Shown here in pieces: positions 28,248-38,310 of a DNA stretch of 64,000 nucleotides. This DNA comes from Devriesea agamarum (GTDB lineage: Bacteria > Actinomycetota > Actinomycetes > Actinomycetales > Dermabacteraceae): the NCBI RefSeq assembly GCF_900070355.1, contig NZ_LN849456.1, positions 682,001 through 746,000 of the forward strand. Direction: 5' to 3'. A program made the translations under genes and the position numbers. The stretch's first letter is position 1. Each line of letters opens with the position of its first letter. The notes below the pieces were generated by a model. That model was not told where the DNA came from, did not search any database, and saw only the letters and a program-made list of their open reading frames with translations.

Positions 28248-29827
28248 CGCTGCTGGTCCTCACCATCCACAGAGCGCCGGGCGGTTACAGATTCACTCGG
28301 ATCCTGCCGAGCCGGGTCACTCCAGTGTCCGGATTTACGTTCCTGCTCCATCGCCGCTAAACGGTTCAGTCGAGCAGCGGTTTTAGCTCTCTGTTCAGCT
28401 TTTTTCTCATCGCGGGTGGGGCGGGAATGATCTTCCAGCCGGATATCCGTGCCGCGCGCACCGAGCAGTTCTGCGCCTCCGACCATAGATGGTTCAAAGT
28501 CGAATACGACGGCGTCATCCGTCGACCCAATCACGACAGTGTCGCCCGCTACCGCACCCGAGGCAAACAGTTGGTCCTCGACACCAAGCCGGGTTAAACG
28601 GTCAGCGAGGTAACCGACGGCTTCATCATTGGCAAAGTCCGTCTGGCGCACCCATCGTTCGGGTTTGTCTCCTCGCACTCGATAAAGGATCGTATCCCCG
28701 TCGCGTTCGACGGTCACGGTGAATCCTTTATCGTCAACAGCGTCGGGAGCCAAAACAATCGGAGCGGCCTGCGGCGGAGGCTGCTTGGCACGCGCTTCCT
28801 CCACCAGACGACCCAGCATGAACGTCAGTTCGCGCAGACCTTTGTGACTGACCGCCGAAACCTCGAGAACCGGCAATCCCCGTTCCTGGAGCGCTTCACG
28901 CATCATCTCGGCCATATCGGCGCCATCCGGGAGATCAACTTTATTCATCACCACCACGGTGGGCCGCTCCATCAGCGGAACCCGGCCAGCGCTATCGGCC
29001 TCGGCGTCGAGGCGGTCAGAGTAAGCGCGCAGCTCCGCTTCTACGGTCTGTAGGTCGTGCAACGGATCGCGGTCGGATTCCGGAGCTGCCGCATCCAAGA
29101 CATGCACAATCACATGGCATCGCTCAATATGGCGCAGGAAGTCAAGCCCGAGACCCTTACCTTCGCTGGCGCCCGGGATAAGGCCCGGCACATCGGCAAC
29201 CGTGTAGCGCATCTGGCCGGCCTCCACCACGCCCAAATTCGGGGTGAGGGTGGTGAACGGATAGTCGGCGATTTTGGGTCGGGCCGCAGACATCGCGGCA
29301 ATTAGCGATGATTTACCGGCGCTGGGATACCCAACCAGGGCCACATCGGCAACCGTCTTCACTTCCAAGATCAGGCTGCGTTCTTGTCCTGGCTCCCCCA
29401 GCAGTGCAAAACCCGGCGCTTTGCGCTTTGTTGAGGCCAGAGCGGCGTTTCCGAGCCCACCGCGACCGCCCCGCGCCGCCACATAGCGGGCCCCGGTACC
29501 CACCAGGTCCACGATCACGTCACCGTCGGCAGTTTTCACCACCGTACCGTCGGGCACTCCGAGCACTAGATCCTCACCGTTGGCACCGGCCCGCATATCA
29601 CCTTTGCCGAAGCCGCCGCTTTCCGCGGTGCGATGCGGCCGATGATGGTACGGCATCAACGTGGTGACATCTGGATCGACCACGAGCACGACATCACCAC
29701 CGTGCCCGCCGTTGGCCCCGTCAGGACCGGCTAGCGGTTTGAACTTTTCGCGACGGATCGAGGCGCAGCCGTTACCACCATCTCCTGCTTTGACGTGGAC
29801 AACAGCGCGATCAACAAAGGTCGCCAT
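28244..29827 (-). CDS. obgE: GTPase Obg/CgtA
   Basis: Ribosome-associated GTPase for 50S assembly and stress response. Domains in order: the glycine-rich Obg fold ([17 protein letters not shown]), a G domain from about residue 160 ([38 protein letters not shown]), an OCT domain (about residues 350-440) and an unconserved charged tail of about 70 residues. At 527 residues it is the long actinobacterial form. It follows rpmA after a 126-bp gap containing a strong hairpin, and is coupled to proB. Confidence 0.97.
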   Translation of the reverse strand: MATFVDRAVVHVKAGDGGNGCASIRREKFKPLAGPDGANGGHGGDVVLVVDPDVTTLMPYHHRPHRTAESGGFGKGDMRAGANGEDLVLGVPDGTVVKTADGDVIVDLVGTGARYVAARGGRGGLGNAALASTKRKAPGFALLGEPGQERSLILEVKTVADVALVGYPSAGKSSLIAAMSAARPKIADYPFTTLTPNLGVVEAGQMRYTVADVPGLIPGASEGKGLGLDFLRHIERCHVIVHVLDAAAPESDRDPLHDLQTVEAELRAYSDRLDAEADSAGRVPLMERPTVVVMNKVDLPDGADMAEMMREALQERGLPVLEVSAVSHKGLRELTFMLGRLVEEARAKQPPPQAAPIVLAPDAVDDKGFTVTVERDGDTILYRVRGDKPERWVRQTDFANDEAVGYLADRLTRLGVEDQLFASGAVAGDTVVIGSTDDAVVFDFEPSMVGGAELLGARGTDIRLEDHSRPTRDEKKAEQRAKTAARLNRLAAMEQERKSGHWSDPARQDPSESVTARRSVDGEDQQR

Positions 29828-29881
29828 CGAGGGGCCTTCCTCTCAGTTCAGGGATGCTTCCGGGTATTGCGCCCGGATGCG

Positions 29882-29917
29882 CGTCGAGGGGCGGGCCCGA
29901 AGGTCCGCCCCTCGACG
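29882..29917 (-). terminator. GC-rich hairpin between rpmA and obgE
   Basis: A 13-bp perfect stem (29882-29894 with 29905-29917), extendable to 16 pairs closed by a CGAA tetraloop. It lies between rpmA and obgE with no T-run after it. Probably a partial terminator or processing barrier that lowers obgE-proB expression relative to the ribosomal protein genes. Confidence 0.7.
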
Positions 29918-29953
29918 GGGTCTCTATCCGCGCTGAGTCGGACAGGATGGTCG

Positions 29954-30202
29954 TTAGGCGACGACGCTGACGACGTCGCGGTCACGCTTGCGGCCGAACT
30001 CGACCTTGCCGGCGGTCAGCGCGAACAGGGTGTCGTCCTTGCCACGGCCAACGCCAACACCCGGGTGGAACTTGGTGCCCCGCTGACGGATGAGGATCTC
30101 ACCCGCGAGAACTTCCTGCCCGCCGAAGCGCTTGACGCCGAGACGCTGGGCGTTCGAGTCGCGCCCGTTCTTGGAGGAGCTTGCGCCCTTCTTATGTGCC
30201 AT
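29954..30202 (-). CDS. rpmA: 50S ribosomal protein L27
   Basis: Ribosomal protein at the peptidyl transferase centre, 82 residues. [20 protein letters not shown] and the following LGVKRFGGQ are typical, with [20 protein letters not shown] later. It starts directly at MAHKKG, so it has no cleavable N-terminal extension of the Firmicutes type. Sixteen bases after rplU. Confidence 0.98.
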   Translation of the reverse strand: MAHKKGASSSKNGRDSNAQRLGVKRFGGQEVLAGEILIRQRGTKFHPGVGVGRGKDDTLFALTAGKVEFGRKRDRDVVSVVA

Positions 30203-30218
30203 GAGGGAAACCTCTTCC

Positions 30219-30527
30219 TTACTTGATCCCGGTGACCTTGAGCCGGGTCAGTTTCTGACGGTGGCCCTGGCGCTTCTTGTAGCCGGTCTTGTTCTTGTAT
30301 TTGAGGATGCGGATCTTCGGACCCTTTTCCTCGCCCTGGATCTCCGCGGTCACGGTGATCTTGGAGAGGGCGTCTCCGTCTGAGGTGATCTTGGTGCCGT
30401 CGACCAGGAGAACGGGGGCGAACTCCACGGTGTCGCCCGTCTCCCCGGCGACGCGGTTGATCACGATCTCGTCACCGACGGACACCTTCTCCTGACGACC
30501 GCCGGCGCGGACGATTGCGTACACCAC
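30219..30527 (-). CDS. rplU: 50S ribosomal protein L21
   Basis: 102-residue large-subunit protein. [20 protein letters not shown] is the canonical N-terminus and [16 protein letters not shown] the rRNA-binding tail. The start is the GTG at 30527: the frame is open to 30728, but the family begins at VYAIVRAGG. First gene of rplU-rpmA-(obgE-proB), transcribed from a promoter about 150 bp upstream. Confidence 0.97.
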   Translation of the reverse strand: MVYAIVRAGGRQEKVSVGDEIVINRVAGETGDTVEFAPVLLVDGTKITSDGDALSKITVTAEIQGEEKGPKIRILKYKNKTGYKKRQGHRQKLTRLKVTGIK

Positions 30528-30689
30528 GTGTCTGCTCTTTCCTGTTCGGATGATTGCTGCTCGGATTCCCGCCGGTCGGCACCCTACCGCGGACGACCAT
30601 CCGCTGTGAGTGCGGGGGCCGCGCATGCGATATCGGGCGTCCGCTGATGAGGCGGGCACGATGCGGACGCACGAGGTGCGCCAGCGAAA

Positions 30690-30719
30690 ATGATACGGGG
30701 AGGGTGCAAGGCAGGTCAA
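30690..30719 (-). promoter_or_regulatory. Promoter of the rplU operon
   Basis: Minus strand: -35 TTGACC (30714-30719), 18-bp spacer, -10 TATCAT (30690-30695). It implies an untranslated leader of about 155 nt before rplU. The leader holds GC-rich segments but I could not fold a convincing regulatory structure by eye. Confidence 0.7.
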
Positions 30720-30784
30720 CCACGACATGGCCGCCGACCTGCCCCAATGAGCTAAATCCCTGTGGGACTGCTCACTGGATGCAC

Positions 30785-33754
30785 TCAGTCAGAGACGTCA
30801 TCCTCCCCCACAGCAACAACTTCTCCCGCGACGGTGACCTCAGGGGTACCGTGCTGGGTCGTCGCTGCCGCAATGGAAGCGATCGTCGCGCGCGCGATCT
30901 CACGGGACTTTTCGTCCTGTGCGAGCACGTGCACGTCGGCGCTCTCCTTGTCCTTGGCCCGGTCCTCGATAAGCTCAGCGACGGCGTCTTTCGCGGCGCC
31001 ACTGGGCTTCACCTTCTTGGTGGACTTGCGTCCTTTACGGGCTGCGGGGGCCTCGTCCTGCACGGGCTCACTCGGACCGGAGCCATCCATATCAATGACG
31101 ACACCGCGACCGTTGCAATGCTCGCACGGGGTAGAGAACATTTCGACCAGACCCTGACCCACACGTTTGCGGGTCATCTGCACCAGACCGAGCGAAGTGA
31201 CCTCTGCGACCTGGTGTTTAGTGCGATCCCGCGAGAGGCACTCCACCAGACGCCGCAGTACCAAATCTCGGTTGGACTCCAACACCATGTCGATAAAGTC
31301 GACCACGATAATGCCGCCGATATCGCGCAGACGCAGCTGACGAACAATTTCTTCGGCCGCTTCGAGGTTGTTTTTAGTGACCGTTTCTTCAAGCGATCCG
31401 CCGGTACCGGTGAATTTACCGGTGTTGACATCGACCACGGTCATCGCTTCGGTGCGGTCGATGACTAGCGATCCGCCGGACGGCAGATACACCTTGCGGT
31501 CCATCGCTTTCAGCAGCTGCTCATCGATGCGGTGCTTGGCGAAGACGTCTTTCTCGCCCACGTGCTTAGTGACGCGTTCCAGCAAATCGGGCGCAACTGC
31601 GGTGACGTACTCGTGCACGTCTTTCCATGCTTTGTCGCCCTGCACGATGAGCGAGGTGAAATCCTCGTTAAAGACATCGCGCACAACCTTGATCGCAAGA
31701 TCTGGTTCCTGAGACAGCGCGACCGGTGCCGACTTCGACTTCTGTGCTTTTTGGATCGACGCCCACTGCGCTTTAAGCCGCTCCACATCGCGGGTCAGTT
31801 CTTCTTCACTCGCGCCCTCGGCGGCAGTCCTTACAATCACGCCCGCGCCCTCAGGGATGACCTGACGCATAATCTTCTTGAGTCGACTGCGTTCGGTATC
31901 TGGCAGCTTGCGCGAAATACCCGTCATGGACGCCCCCGGCACGAACACCAGGTAACGACCGGGCAGGGAAATCTGGCTGGTCAACCGGGCACCTTTATGC
32001 CCAATCGGATCCTTGGTGACCTGCACCAAAACAGCATCCCCGGACTTCAGCGCATTCTCGATCCGGCGCGGCTGGCCGTCGAGTCCGGCGAGGTCCCAGT
32101 TCACTTCCCCGGCGTACAGGACCGCGTTTCGGCCCTTACCGATATCTACGAAGGCTGCTTCCATGCTCGGTAATACGTTTTGCACCTTGCCGAGGTAGAC
32201 ATTGCCGACCATCGAGGTCTGAGTTTTGCGGCCTACATAATGCTCGACGAGCACATCGTCTTCCAGCACCGCAATCTGGGTGCGGCCCTTACTCTCGCGC
32301 ACCACCATGGAGCGTTTTACCGCTTCACGGCGCGCCAAAAATTCAGCTTCAGTAATGACATTGCGACGTCGGCCCGCATCACGGCCTTCCCGGCGGCGCT
32401 GTTTTTTCGCCTCAAGACGGGTTGAGCCTTTCACCGCTTTCACCTCGTCGCGGCCCTCGCGGACTTTGACTACCGTGTTCGGCGGATCGTCCGGCGCGGG
32501 CTTGACGGCATCCTCACCGGCGGCACTTGAGCGACGGCGGCGCCGGCGACGGCGACTGGAACTGCCTACTCGCTCGTCATCGGTGTCAACGGCAGCGTCA
32601 TCCTGCTCGGTTTGTGAAGCGTCCTCATCATCGCCAGGCACAGACCCGGCAAGCTCGTCCTCGGGAGCATCCGAGGTCTCGGAATCCTCACGTGCTAGGC
32701 CGCGGCCACGGCGTCCGCGGCCACCTCGGCGGCGGCGACGACGGCTGGTGCCACCTTCCCCTGCCCCGTCCTCGCGTCCGGAGTCTTCACGGGTGATCTC
32801 GTCCTCGTCGGTCTCATCAGCTGATTCGTCCAGCAGAAGCTCTTCTTGAGCCGAGCTACCACCGCGCGTCCGACGCGGCGGAATCACAATTGCGCTTCCC
32901 GCATCGAACATCACCGAGGTGGTGCCAACTGGCAGTTCAGGCAGCCCCGCCAGAGGCTGGGTCGGTTCCACAGTGTCAGTCGGACCGAGGCTCGGAGCCT
33001 GGAAGAACAGCGACGAAAAGTCCAGCTGAACAGATGGACGATCTGCTGGGCGCTCGACCGGTTTCTCTTCCGCATCCGGGGTTTCGACCGGCACAGTCCG
33101 GGTGGTTCGACGGGATGACCTGCGACCCCGGCGGGTTCCCGACGCGGGTTTATCCGACTCCTTCACCGTCTCCGACCGGCGCCGGGAGGCGAGTGCTTCC
33201 AGATCATCGAGCACGCCCAGCGTGGGCCGCTCGTCCTCATCCACGTGATCGGCATCGTCGGTGTGGCCGGGCTCATGATCAAAATCGCTGGTGACAGCCG
33301 AACCAGAGCCTTCGGCATTGGTGGGGCGAGGGGCAGCATTTTCAACGTGTCCAGCAGGGCCCGACACAGTAACCGTCCCGTTGTTCTGGCCCCGCTCTGA
33401 TGCGTGATCAGTAGGAGACTCGGCGACTGGTTCCGCAGTAACAGGTTCGACCAGCTCAACATTTTGAGGCGGCCCTGCGGGAGCCCCCGCACGGCGCCGA
33501 GGCCGACGTGCCCTTTTCGTCGGAACCGCCGACTTCACCGGGACTTCGGGCTGCTCGGGAACGATTGTGAGAGGTACAGCGTCACTATTCGCTGGCGTAG
33601 ACAGTGAATCCTCAGTGTCAGCAAGGTTCACACTCGGAGGGCCAGCGGGAGCCCCGGCACGGCGCCGAGGCTTTTTGGGTCGCGGGGTCGGGATTGGACT
33701 GTGTTCCTCGAACACCCGCCCATTATCTGTATCAGTAGCGTTATCTTCAGCCAT
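30785..33754 (-). CDS. rne: Ribonuclease E/G family endoribonuclease
   Basis: Endonuclease for rRNA and tRNA maturation and mRNA decay, 989 residues. The first ~470 residues are low-complexity: acidic stretches alternate with arginine blocks (RRRRRRGGRGRRGRG and similar), typical of actinobacterial RNase E, in which the scaffold region is N-terminal. The S1 domain (MVGNVYLGKVQNVLPSMEAA), the DNase I-like catalytic core (VVDFIDM) and the Zn-link cysteines in CEHCNGRG follow, with a ~100-residue lysine-rich tail. AGGAG precedes the ATG at 33754; upstream sequence in frame is not conserved. Confidence 0.95.
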   Translation of the reverse strand: MAEDNATDTDNGRVFEEHSPIPTPRPKKPRRRAGAPAGPPSVNLADTEDSLSTPANSDAVPLTIVPEQPEVPVKSAVPTKRARRPRRRAGAPAGPPQNVELVEPVTAEPVAESPTDHASERGQNNGTVTVSGPAGHVENAAPRPTNAEGSGSAVTSDFDHEPGHTDDADHVDEDERPTLGVLDDLEALASRRRSETVKESDKPASGTRRGRRSSRRTTRTVPVETPDAEEKPVERPADRPSVQLDFSSLFFQAPSLGPTDTVEPTQPLAGLPELPVGTTSVMFDAGSAIVIPPRRTRGGSSAQEELLLDESADETDEDEITREDSGREDGAGEGGTSRRRRRRGGRGRRGRGLAREDSETSDAPEDELAGSVPGDDEDASQTEQDDAAVDTDDERVGSSSRRRRRRRRSSAAGEDAVKPAPDDPPNTVVKVREGRDEVKAVKGSTRLEAKKQRRREGRDAGRRRNVITEAEFLARREAVKRSMVVRESKGRTQIAVLEDDVLVEHYVGRKTQTSMVGNVYLGKVQNVLPSMEAAFVDIGKGRNAVLYAGEVNWDLAGLDGQPRRIENALKSGDAVLVQVTKDPIGHKGARLTSQISLPGRYLVFVPGASMTGISRKLPDTERSRLKKIMRQVIPEGAGVIVRTAAEGASEEELTRDVERLKAQWASIQKAQKSKSAPVALSQEPDLAIKVVRDVFNEDFTSLIVQGDKAWKDVHEYVTAVAPDLLERVTKHVGEKDVFAKHRIDEQLLKAMDRKVYLPSGGSLVIDRTEAMTVVDVNTGKFTGTGGSLEETVTKNNLEAAEEIVRQLRLRDIGGIIVVDFIDMVLESNRDLVLRRLVECLSRDRTKHQVAEVTSLGLVQMTRKRVGQGLVEMFSTPCEHCNGRGVVIDMDGSGPSEPVQDEAPAARKGRKSTKKVKPSGAAKDAVAELIEDRAKDKESADVHVLAQDEKSREIARATIASIAAATTQHGTPEVTVAGEVVAVGEDDVSD

Positions 33755-34169
33755 CGGGCTGCTCCTAAGCCGCAGCATCCAGCGCACCCTGGGCCTGCGC
33801 AGTCATCGTCCATCAGGACGGAAGTCGTGAGCCCTCCGCGTCGCGCGGCTCCTAAGAGGAGCGCTGCGGTGCCGTGGGCGCGCCAGTCTTGCAACGCCAG
33901 GGGCGTGTGCGGGGGTTACCGTCTCAACACCGCGCTAAGGTCGGCCCGCCGCCCGTCGGGGCAAGTGGCTGCGCACCCGGTACATCGGGAGGTTCCTTCG
34001 CGCGGTACGGCACGAAGGAGCGCCGCCGTTTAGTATGACATACGCGCTCCACCGGGGCTCGACCGCTGGTGAACACGCGTGTCGTGCGGTGAAGCATTCA
34101 ACGTTGACATGCTCCACCGCAAAGCCGGGTCACCTTATGGCATATACCCGGCACAACACGTCATACCGA
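33755..34169. other. Long leader upstream of rne
   Basis: About 415 bp without a gene. It contains the rne 5' region, GC-rich and able to fold. An 11-bp palindrome GTATG-A-CATAC (34033-34043) overlaps a possible minus-strand -10 (CATACT). RNase E mRNAs commonly have long autoregulatory leaders; that this one does is an inference. Confidence 0.4.
34124..34152 (-). terminator. Likely terminator after pspA
   Basis: Seven-bp GC-rich stem (GCCGGGT 34124-34130 with ACCCGGC 34146-34152), 15-nt loop, followed on the minus strand by a short TTTG. It is located just beyond the pspA stop. Confidence 0.5.
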
Positions 34170-34895
34170 TCAGGCTTGGCCGTTGCGGTTCTTCAGCGCC
34201 GCCAACCGGGAATCCACATCCATCTGGTGCGCACTAGCCTCCAGGGATTCAAATTGCGCATCGAGCGAACTCGCCTGAATTTCCTGTCGGCCGACCACCT
34301 TGGCCTCTTCGCGCCGCACCTTTTCTTCAAAGCGAGTCAGTTCACTGGTCGGATCGAGCAGATCGATAGCACCCAAGGCATCGTTCATCCGGTTCTGAGC
34401 AGCCGCCGCTTTAGAACGCGCCACCAGCTGATCCCGTTTAGTGCGGAGCTCATCGAGTTTGACCCGCATCTGCTGCAGACCAACCTTCAGCTTTTCCACC
34501 GTTTCATTCTGGGCTGCGATGGTCGGTTCCACCGCGGCGACTTCATCCTCAGCTTGGATCTGGCGGGAGATCGCAATCCGGGCCAGATTGTCGAACTTAT
34601 CGGCCTCAGCTGCGCTTCCCTCGGCGCGCAGCTGATCTGCCCGCTGAGATGCGGCAAGAGCTTTGCCTTCCCATTCTTGCGCGGCTTTCTTATCTTCGTC
34701 ACGGTCGCGCTCAGACAGGCGCAGGTTACCGATGGTCTGAGCGACGGCAGCCTCCGCCTCCCGAATGTTCTCCGTATAGTCACGGATCATCTGGTCGAGC
34801 ATCTTCTCTGGATCCTCAGCCTGATCCAGAAGCGCATTAATATTTGCGCGGGTGAGCTGGGCAATCCGTCCGAGGATCGACTGCTTTTTGACCAT
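34170..34895 (-). CDS. pspA: PspA/IM30 family membrane-stress protein
   Basis: Peripheral membrane protein that forms helical scaffolds on stressed membranes. The 241-residue protein is almost entirely coiled coil, starting KKQSILGRIAQLTRANINAL and LLDQAEDPEKMLDQMIRDY, the conserved PspA amphipathic and first helices. The start at 34895 has AAAGGA upstream; the frame is open to 34958 with non-conserved residues. It follows, in the same direction, a membrane-anchored coiled-coil gene that is its usual partner type. Confidence 0.92.
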   Translation of the reverse strand: MVKKQSILGRIAQLTRANINALLDQAEDPEKMLDQMIRDYTENIREAEAAVAQTIGNLRLSERDRDEDKKAAQEWEGKALAASQRADQLRAEGSAAEADKFDNLARIAISRQIQAEDEVAAVEPTIAAQNETVEKLKVGLQQMRVKLDELRTKRDQLVARSKAAAAQNRMNDALGAIDLLDPTSELTRFEEKVRREEAKVVGRQEIQASSLDAQFESLEASAHQMDVDSRLAALKNRNGQA

Positions 34896-35012
34896 CATGA
34901 AGTCCTTTCGATTGCGATGCTCCTCGCGTTCTCGCCGCACAGGAGCCAACATTCCCACTCTAGTCTGATGCGCGCATCTACCCCGCCGATTTCACCGGCC
35001 AGACCGCGCGTT

Positions 35013-36476
35013 TTACCAGGGTCCAGGCCAGTTACCACGGCCCCCGCGAGACATCATCCCTGCCCGTGCTAGCGACCCCAGCACATCCCCGATGACATCG
35101 CTGGCTGTCTGCTCACTTTGCCGGCCCGGCTGCCAGGTATCGTCGGCGTCTGCGGCTCGGGCCTCCACATCGTCTTGAGCCTTAGCGAACGCATCCCGGG
35201 CGCGGCGTGCAGCCTCTTGCGCGCGCTCCCCTATCTGAGCCATCTCCCGCTCTGAGGTCACCGACTGTTTCAGCAGCGATTCAGCCTCACTCAGCAGCTG
35301 CTGCGCTTCCCCAAGCAGCGCCCGGGCAGGAGCCTGAATGCGGGTACGGTGAGACTCCATATATGTCGATGCCACTCTGACTTCGGAGCGAGCCGATTCC
35401 AGAGCTCTCGTCATAGTCCGAGCCACGGTCGAATTGGCGACGTACGCCTCTTGAGTGGCTGTGACAACGTCCTGCAAACGCACCGTCGCCTCTGTCACCC
35501 GGCCCAGTGCTGCCCGTGGATCGCGACGCGCCGCATCATCAAGTTCGGATGCCACTGATCGACCTAACGCTACGGCCTGCACTATGCGCGGGTCTGACCC
35601 AGAAACCGCCTCCGCCTGCACCAGCAAATCCAGCATCGCGCGCCGAGCCTCCGGCAATTTGACGCGAGACCTCGCGATTTCCTCCTCAAGATCATCAGCA
35701 ACATCGAGCAGACTCACCGCCTCATCGACGTCATGTTCCGCACGATGCAGCGCCGCAATAGCCTCGCCCCGGCCAGATGGATCACCCAAACCCTTTTCCG
35801 CGATACTCAGGCATTCCATCGCATCGGCTAAAGCCCGTTCGGCTCGATCCGGGTGTGCTGCAACAGCTACCACTGCCTCATGTGAGCATTCCTCGGCGAC
35901 GCCTCTGAGCTCCCCGCGAATGCCAGGGATCCGTGCCCTGGTTGCGTCCACGCGTTCTCGCAAGCTCACCAGCCGAGAACTGGCATGTGCCGCTTCGTCT
36001 CGCAACCGCCCAATCGCGGTGGTTGCGCTTTGCAGCTCGGTCAGCGCTGCATGGAGACGATCTCGAATGGCTTGCGCCGCATTCCGCGCGCCTTGTTCCC
36101 CGGCTACCTCGAGATTCTGGGAGTCGATGAGTCGTCTTTGAGCAAAGGAGGCATCTAAATCTCTCCGGGCGCGGGCCACTGCCTGCTGGAGCTGAACGGT
36201 CCTGTCAGCACCAAATTCTGCGTCCGCATATAGACGTTCTTGATCTGCCGCGGTGATGGCATCGTCACACTGGAGCAGTAACCGGTCCACATCGTCAAGG
36301 ACGCACGCGAGCGGTATCGCGGGGGCTGTGTGAACATCACCACCCGCCGCGCTTGCCGCTGAACGACGCCGTCGGGAGGATGCTGCACGCACTCCGCCCA
36401 CCAGCGCCAGGGCACCAACCGAGACCGCTATGAAACCTCCTCCAACCACGGGTAATACCAGGTCTGCGAGCCCCAT
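35013..36476 (-). CDS. Membrane-anchored coiled-coil protein related to TPM-domain PspA partners
   Basis: A 487-residue protein: one N-terminal transmembrane helix (VVGGGFIAVSVGALALVGGV) and then about 420 residues of coiled coil from CVLDDVDRLLLQCDDAIT onward, ending in a Gly/Trp-rich tail. In many actinobacteria the gene beside pspA codes for an exported TPM (YgcG-like) domain followed by a transmembrane helix and a similar coiled coil. Here the TPM domain and its signal peptide appear to be missing: the ATG at 36476 has TGAGGA before it and no TPM-like sequence lies upstream. Likely cooperates with PspA; the biochemical role is unknown. Confidence 0.7.
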   Translation of the reverse strand: MGLADLVLPVVGGGFIAVSVGALALVGGVRAASSRRRRSAASAAGGDVHTAPAIPLACVLDDVDRLLLQCDDAITAADQERLYADAEFGADRTVQLQQAVARARRDLDASFAQRRLIDSQNLEVAGEQGARNAAQAIRDRLHAALTELQSATTAIGRLRDEAAHASSRLVSLRERVDATRARIPGIRGELRGVAEECSHEAVVAVAAHPDRAERALADAMECLSIAEKGLGDPSGRGEAIAALHRAEHDVDEAVSLLDVADDLEEEIARSRVKLPEARRAMLDLLVQAEAVSGSDPRIVQAVALGRSVASELDDAARRDPRAALGRVTEATVRLQDVVTATQEAYVANSTVARTMTRALESARSEVRVASTYMESHRTRIQAPARALLGEAQQLLSEAESLLKQSVTSEREMAQIGERAQEAARRARDAFAKAQDDVEARAADADDTWQPGRQSEQTASDVIGDVLGSLARAGMMSRGGRGNWPGPW

Positions 36477-36682
36477 AGGATCCTCATTTCACGTTCGGTT
36501 TACACCATTGCACCGAGCCCGAAAAGCGCCGGGCCGGGCGACGCCTCTAGCATCTCAGATGGTCTTGCCTCCGGCAGGCCAAGCGCTTTCCGACAGTAGA
36601 GTACGGTGACGCGATCTCCCACCGGAAACCTTCCTGGGACTATCGTCCCCAGCCTTTAAGACATACCGTCATTATCCTTACC

Positions 36683-36716
36683 CTGCGCATCAAGATGCGC
36701 AGACCCGTTACGTAAC
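36683..36716 (+). promoter_or_regulatory. Two palindromes in the cydA leader
   Basis: CTGCGCATC-AA-GATGCGCAG (36683-36702) is a perfect 9+9 inverted repeat, and GTTACGTAAC (36707-36716) a perfect 10-bp palindrome. Both lie just before the cydA ribosome binding site (AAGGAA, 36720-36725). Either operators for redox control of the bd oxidase or a leader hairpin; no known consensus is claimed. Confidence 0.55.
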
Positions 36717-36731
36717 TCGAAGGAACCTGTC

Positions 36732-38297
36732 ATGGAAGCCCTCGATTTGGCCCGCTGGCAGTTCGGTATCACTACCGTCTACCACTTCATCTTTGTCCCT
36801 CTGACCATTGGCCTGTCGCTGATGGTGGCGATTATGCAGACTGTCGCCACATTCTCGAAAGATGAGGTTAAGCGTGCCTCCTGGACGCGCCTGACCAAGT
36901 TCTTCGGGCAGATGCTACTGATCAACTTCGGTGTCGGCATCGCCACCGGCATTGTCCAAGAGTTCCAGTTCGGCATGAACTGGAGCGAGTACTCACGCTT
37001 CGTCGGCGACATCTTCGGCGCCCCCCTCGCATTTGAAGGCCTCGCCGCCTTCTTCATGGAATCCACCTTCCTCGGCCTGTGGATGTTCGGCTGGGACCGC
37101 CTCCCAAAGAAGATTCACCTGCTGATGATCTGGCTGGTTGCCGTCGGAACCACGTTATCGGCCTACTTCATTTTGGCTGCTAACTCCTTTATGCAGCACC
37201 CGGTGGCCGCCGTCTTCAACCCAGAAACTGGCCGCGCTGAACTGGATCAGAGCCAGGGCGGCATCCTGGCCCTGCTGACCAACGTCACCACGCTTGCGGC
37301 CTTCCCCCATGTGATCGCCGGTGCCTGGCTGGTGGCGGCAGCGTTCGTTGCAGGTATCGCCACATGGCATCTGGTGCGCCACACCCGCAAAGCACAGAAG
37401 CTGGGCGCGTCCTCGACTGAGGGCAAGGTTCACCTTGAGCAGGCTCGCCGTGTCTTCCGCCCCGCGGTGCGCTTCGGTGTGATCGCCATGGTGATCGCTG
37501 GTGTCTTAGTGATCGTCACCGGCGACTTTCAAGCCAAGATCATGTTCAAGCAGCAGCCCATGAAAATGGCCAGTGCTGAGGCTCTGTGCAACACCACCAC
37601 CGGTGCCGACTTCTCAATTCTCGCTGTTGGCAGCCCGGATGCGTTCTCTGCGGACTGTTCTAGCGTTAGCCACCTGATCTCTCTTCCGAAAGTGACCTCA
37701 TTCCTTGCCACCAACGATCCGAACGCAACGCTCCAGGGCGTTGAGGATCTTCAAAAGGAATACCAAAAGAAGTTCGGCGACACCGTGACCACCGCCGATG
37801 GGCAGAGCGTCAAGGCTGATTACCGTCCGAACCTGTTCGTCACCTACTGGTCATTCCGTCTGATGATGGGCTTTGCCATCTTCTCCGCGATCTTGTGCCT
37901 GTGGGCCCTGTGGGCGACCCGTAAAAAACAGGAGCTGGCCGGAACCACCACCTCCCGGGTGCTCGCGTGGTTTGCGGTGCTGGCCATCCCCATGCCGTTC
38001 CTTGCGAACGCCTTCGGCTGGATCTTCACCGAAATGGGCCGTCAGCCATGGGTTGTGGCCCCGAGTCCGGATGGTGACCCGCTAGTGCGCCTGATGACCA
38101 TGCAGGGTGTGTCTAATCATCCGTCATGGGTTGTCGTTACCTCCCTGGTCGTGTTCACCCTGGTCTACGGCATTCTCGCCGTGGTGTGGTTCGGTCTGAT
38201 GCGCCGTTACGCAGCCAAGGGAATCCCACTGCCCGACACCGGCAAGGACGGCGAGAACGAATCGTCCAAGACCCCGGCCCTCTCCTTCGGATACTGA
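36732..38297 (+). CDS. cydA: Cytochrome bd quinol oxidase subunit I
   Basis: Subunit with the three haems and the quinol site of the high-affinity terminal oxidase in the cytoplasmic membrane. 521 residues: the N-terminus WQFGITTVYHFIFVPLTIGL contains His18, a haem b595 ligand in the family; GRQPWVV is the conserved motif near the C-terminal helices. About nine transmembrane segments. The Q-loop is the short form. First gene of cydABDC-histidine kinase; AAGGAA is a good ribosome binding site. Confidence 0.97.
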   Translation: MEALDLARWQFGITTVYHFIFVPLTIGLSLMVAIMQTVATFSKDEVKRASWTRLTKFFGQMLLINFGVGIATGIVQEFQFGMNWSEYSRFVGDIFGAPLAFEGLAAFFMESTFLGLWMFGWDRLPKKIHLLMIWLVAVGTTLSAYFILAANSFMQHPVAAVFNPETGRAELDQSQGGILALLTNVTTLAAFPHVIAGAWLVAAAFVAGIATWHLVRHTRKAQKLGASSTEGKVHLEQARRVFRPAVRFGVIAMVIAGVLVIVTGDFQAKIMFKQQPMKMASAEALCNTTTGADFSILAVGSPDAFSADCSSVSHLISLPKVTSFLATNDPNATLQGVEDLQKEYQKKFGDTVTTADGQSVKADYRPNLFVTYWSFRLMMGFAIFSAILCLWALWATRKKQELAGTTTSRVLAWFAVLAIPMPFLANAFGWIFTEMGRQPWVVAPSPDGDPLVRLMTMQGVSNHPSWVVVTSLVVFTLVYGILAVVWFGLMRRYAAKGIPLPDTGKDGENESSKTPALSFGY

Positions 38298-38310
38298 GCA
38301 GGAGCACGTC

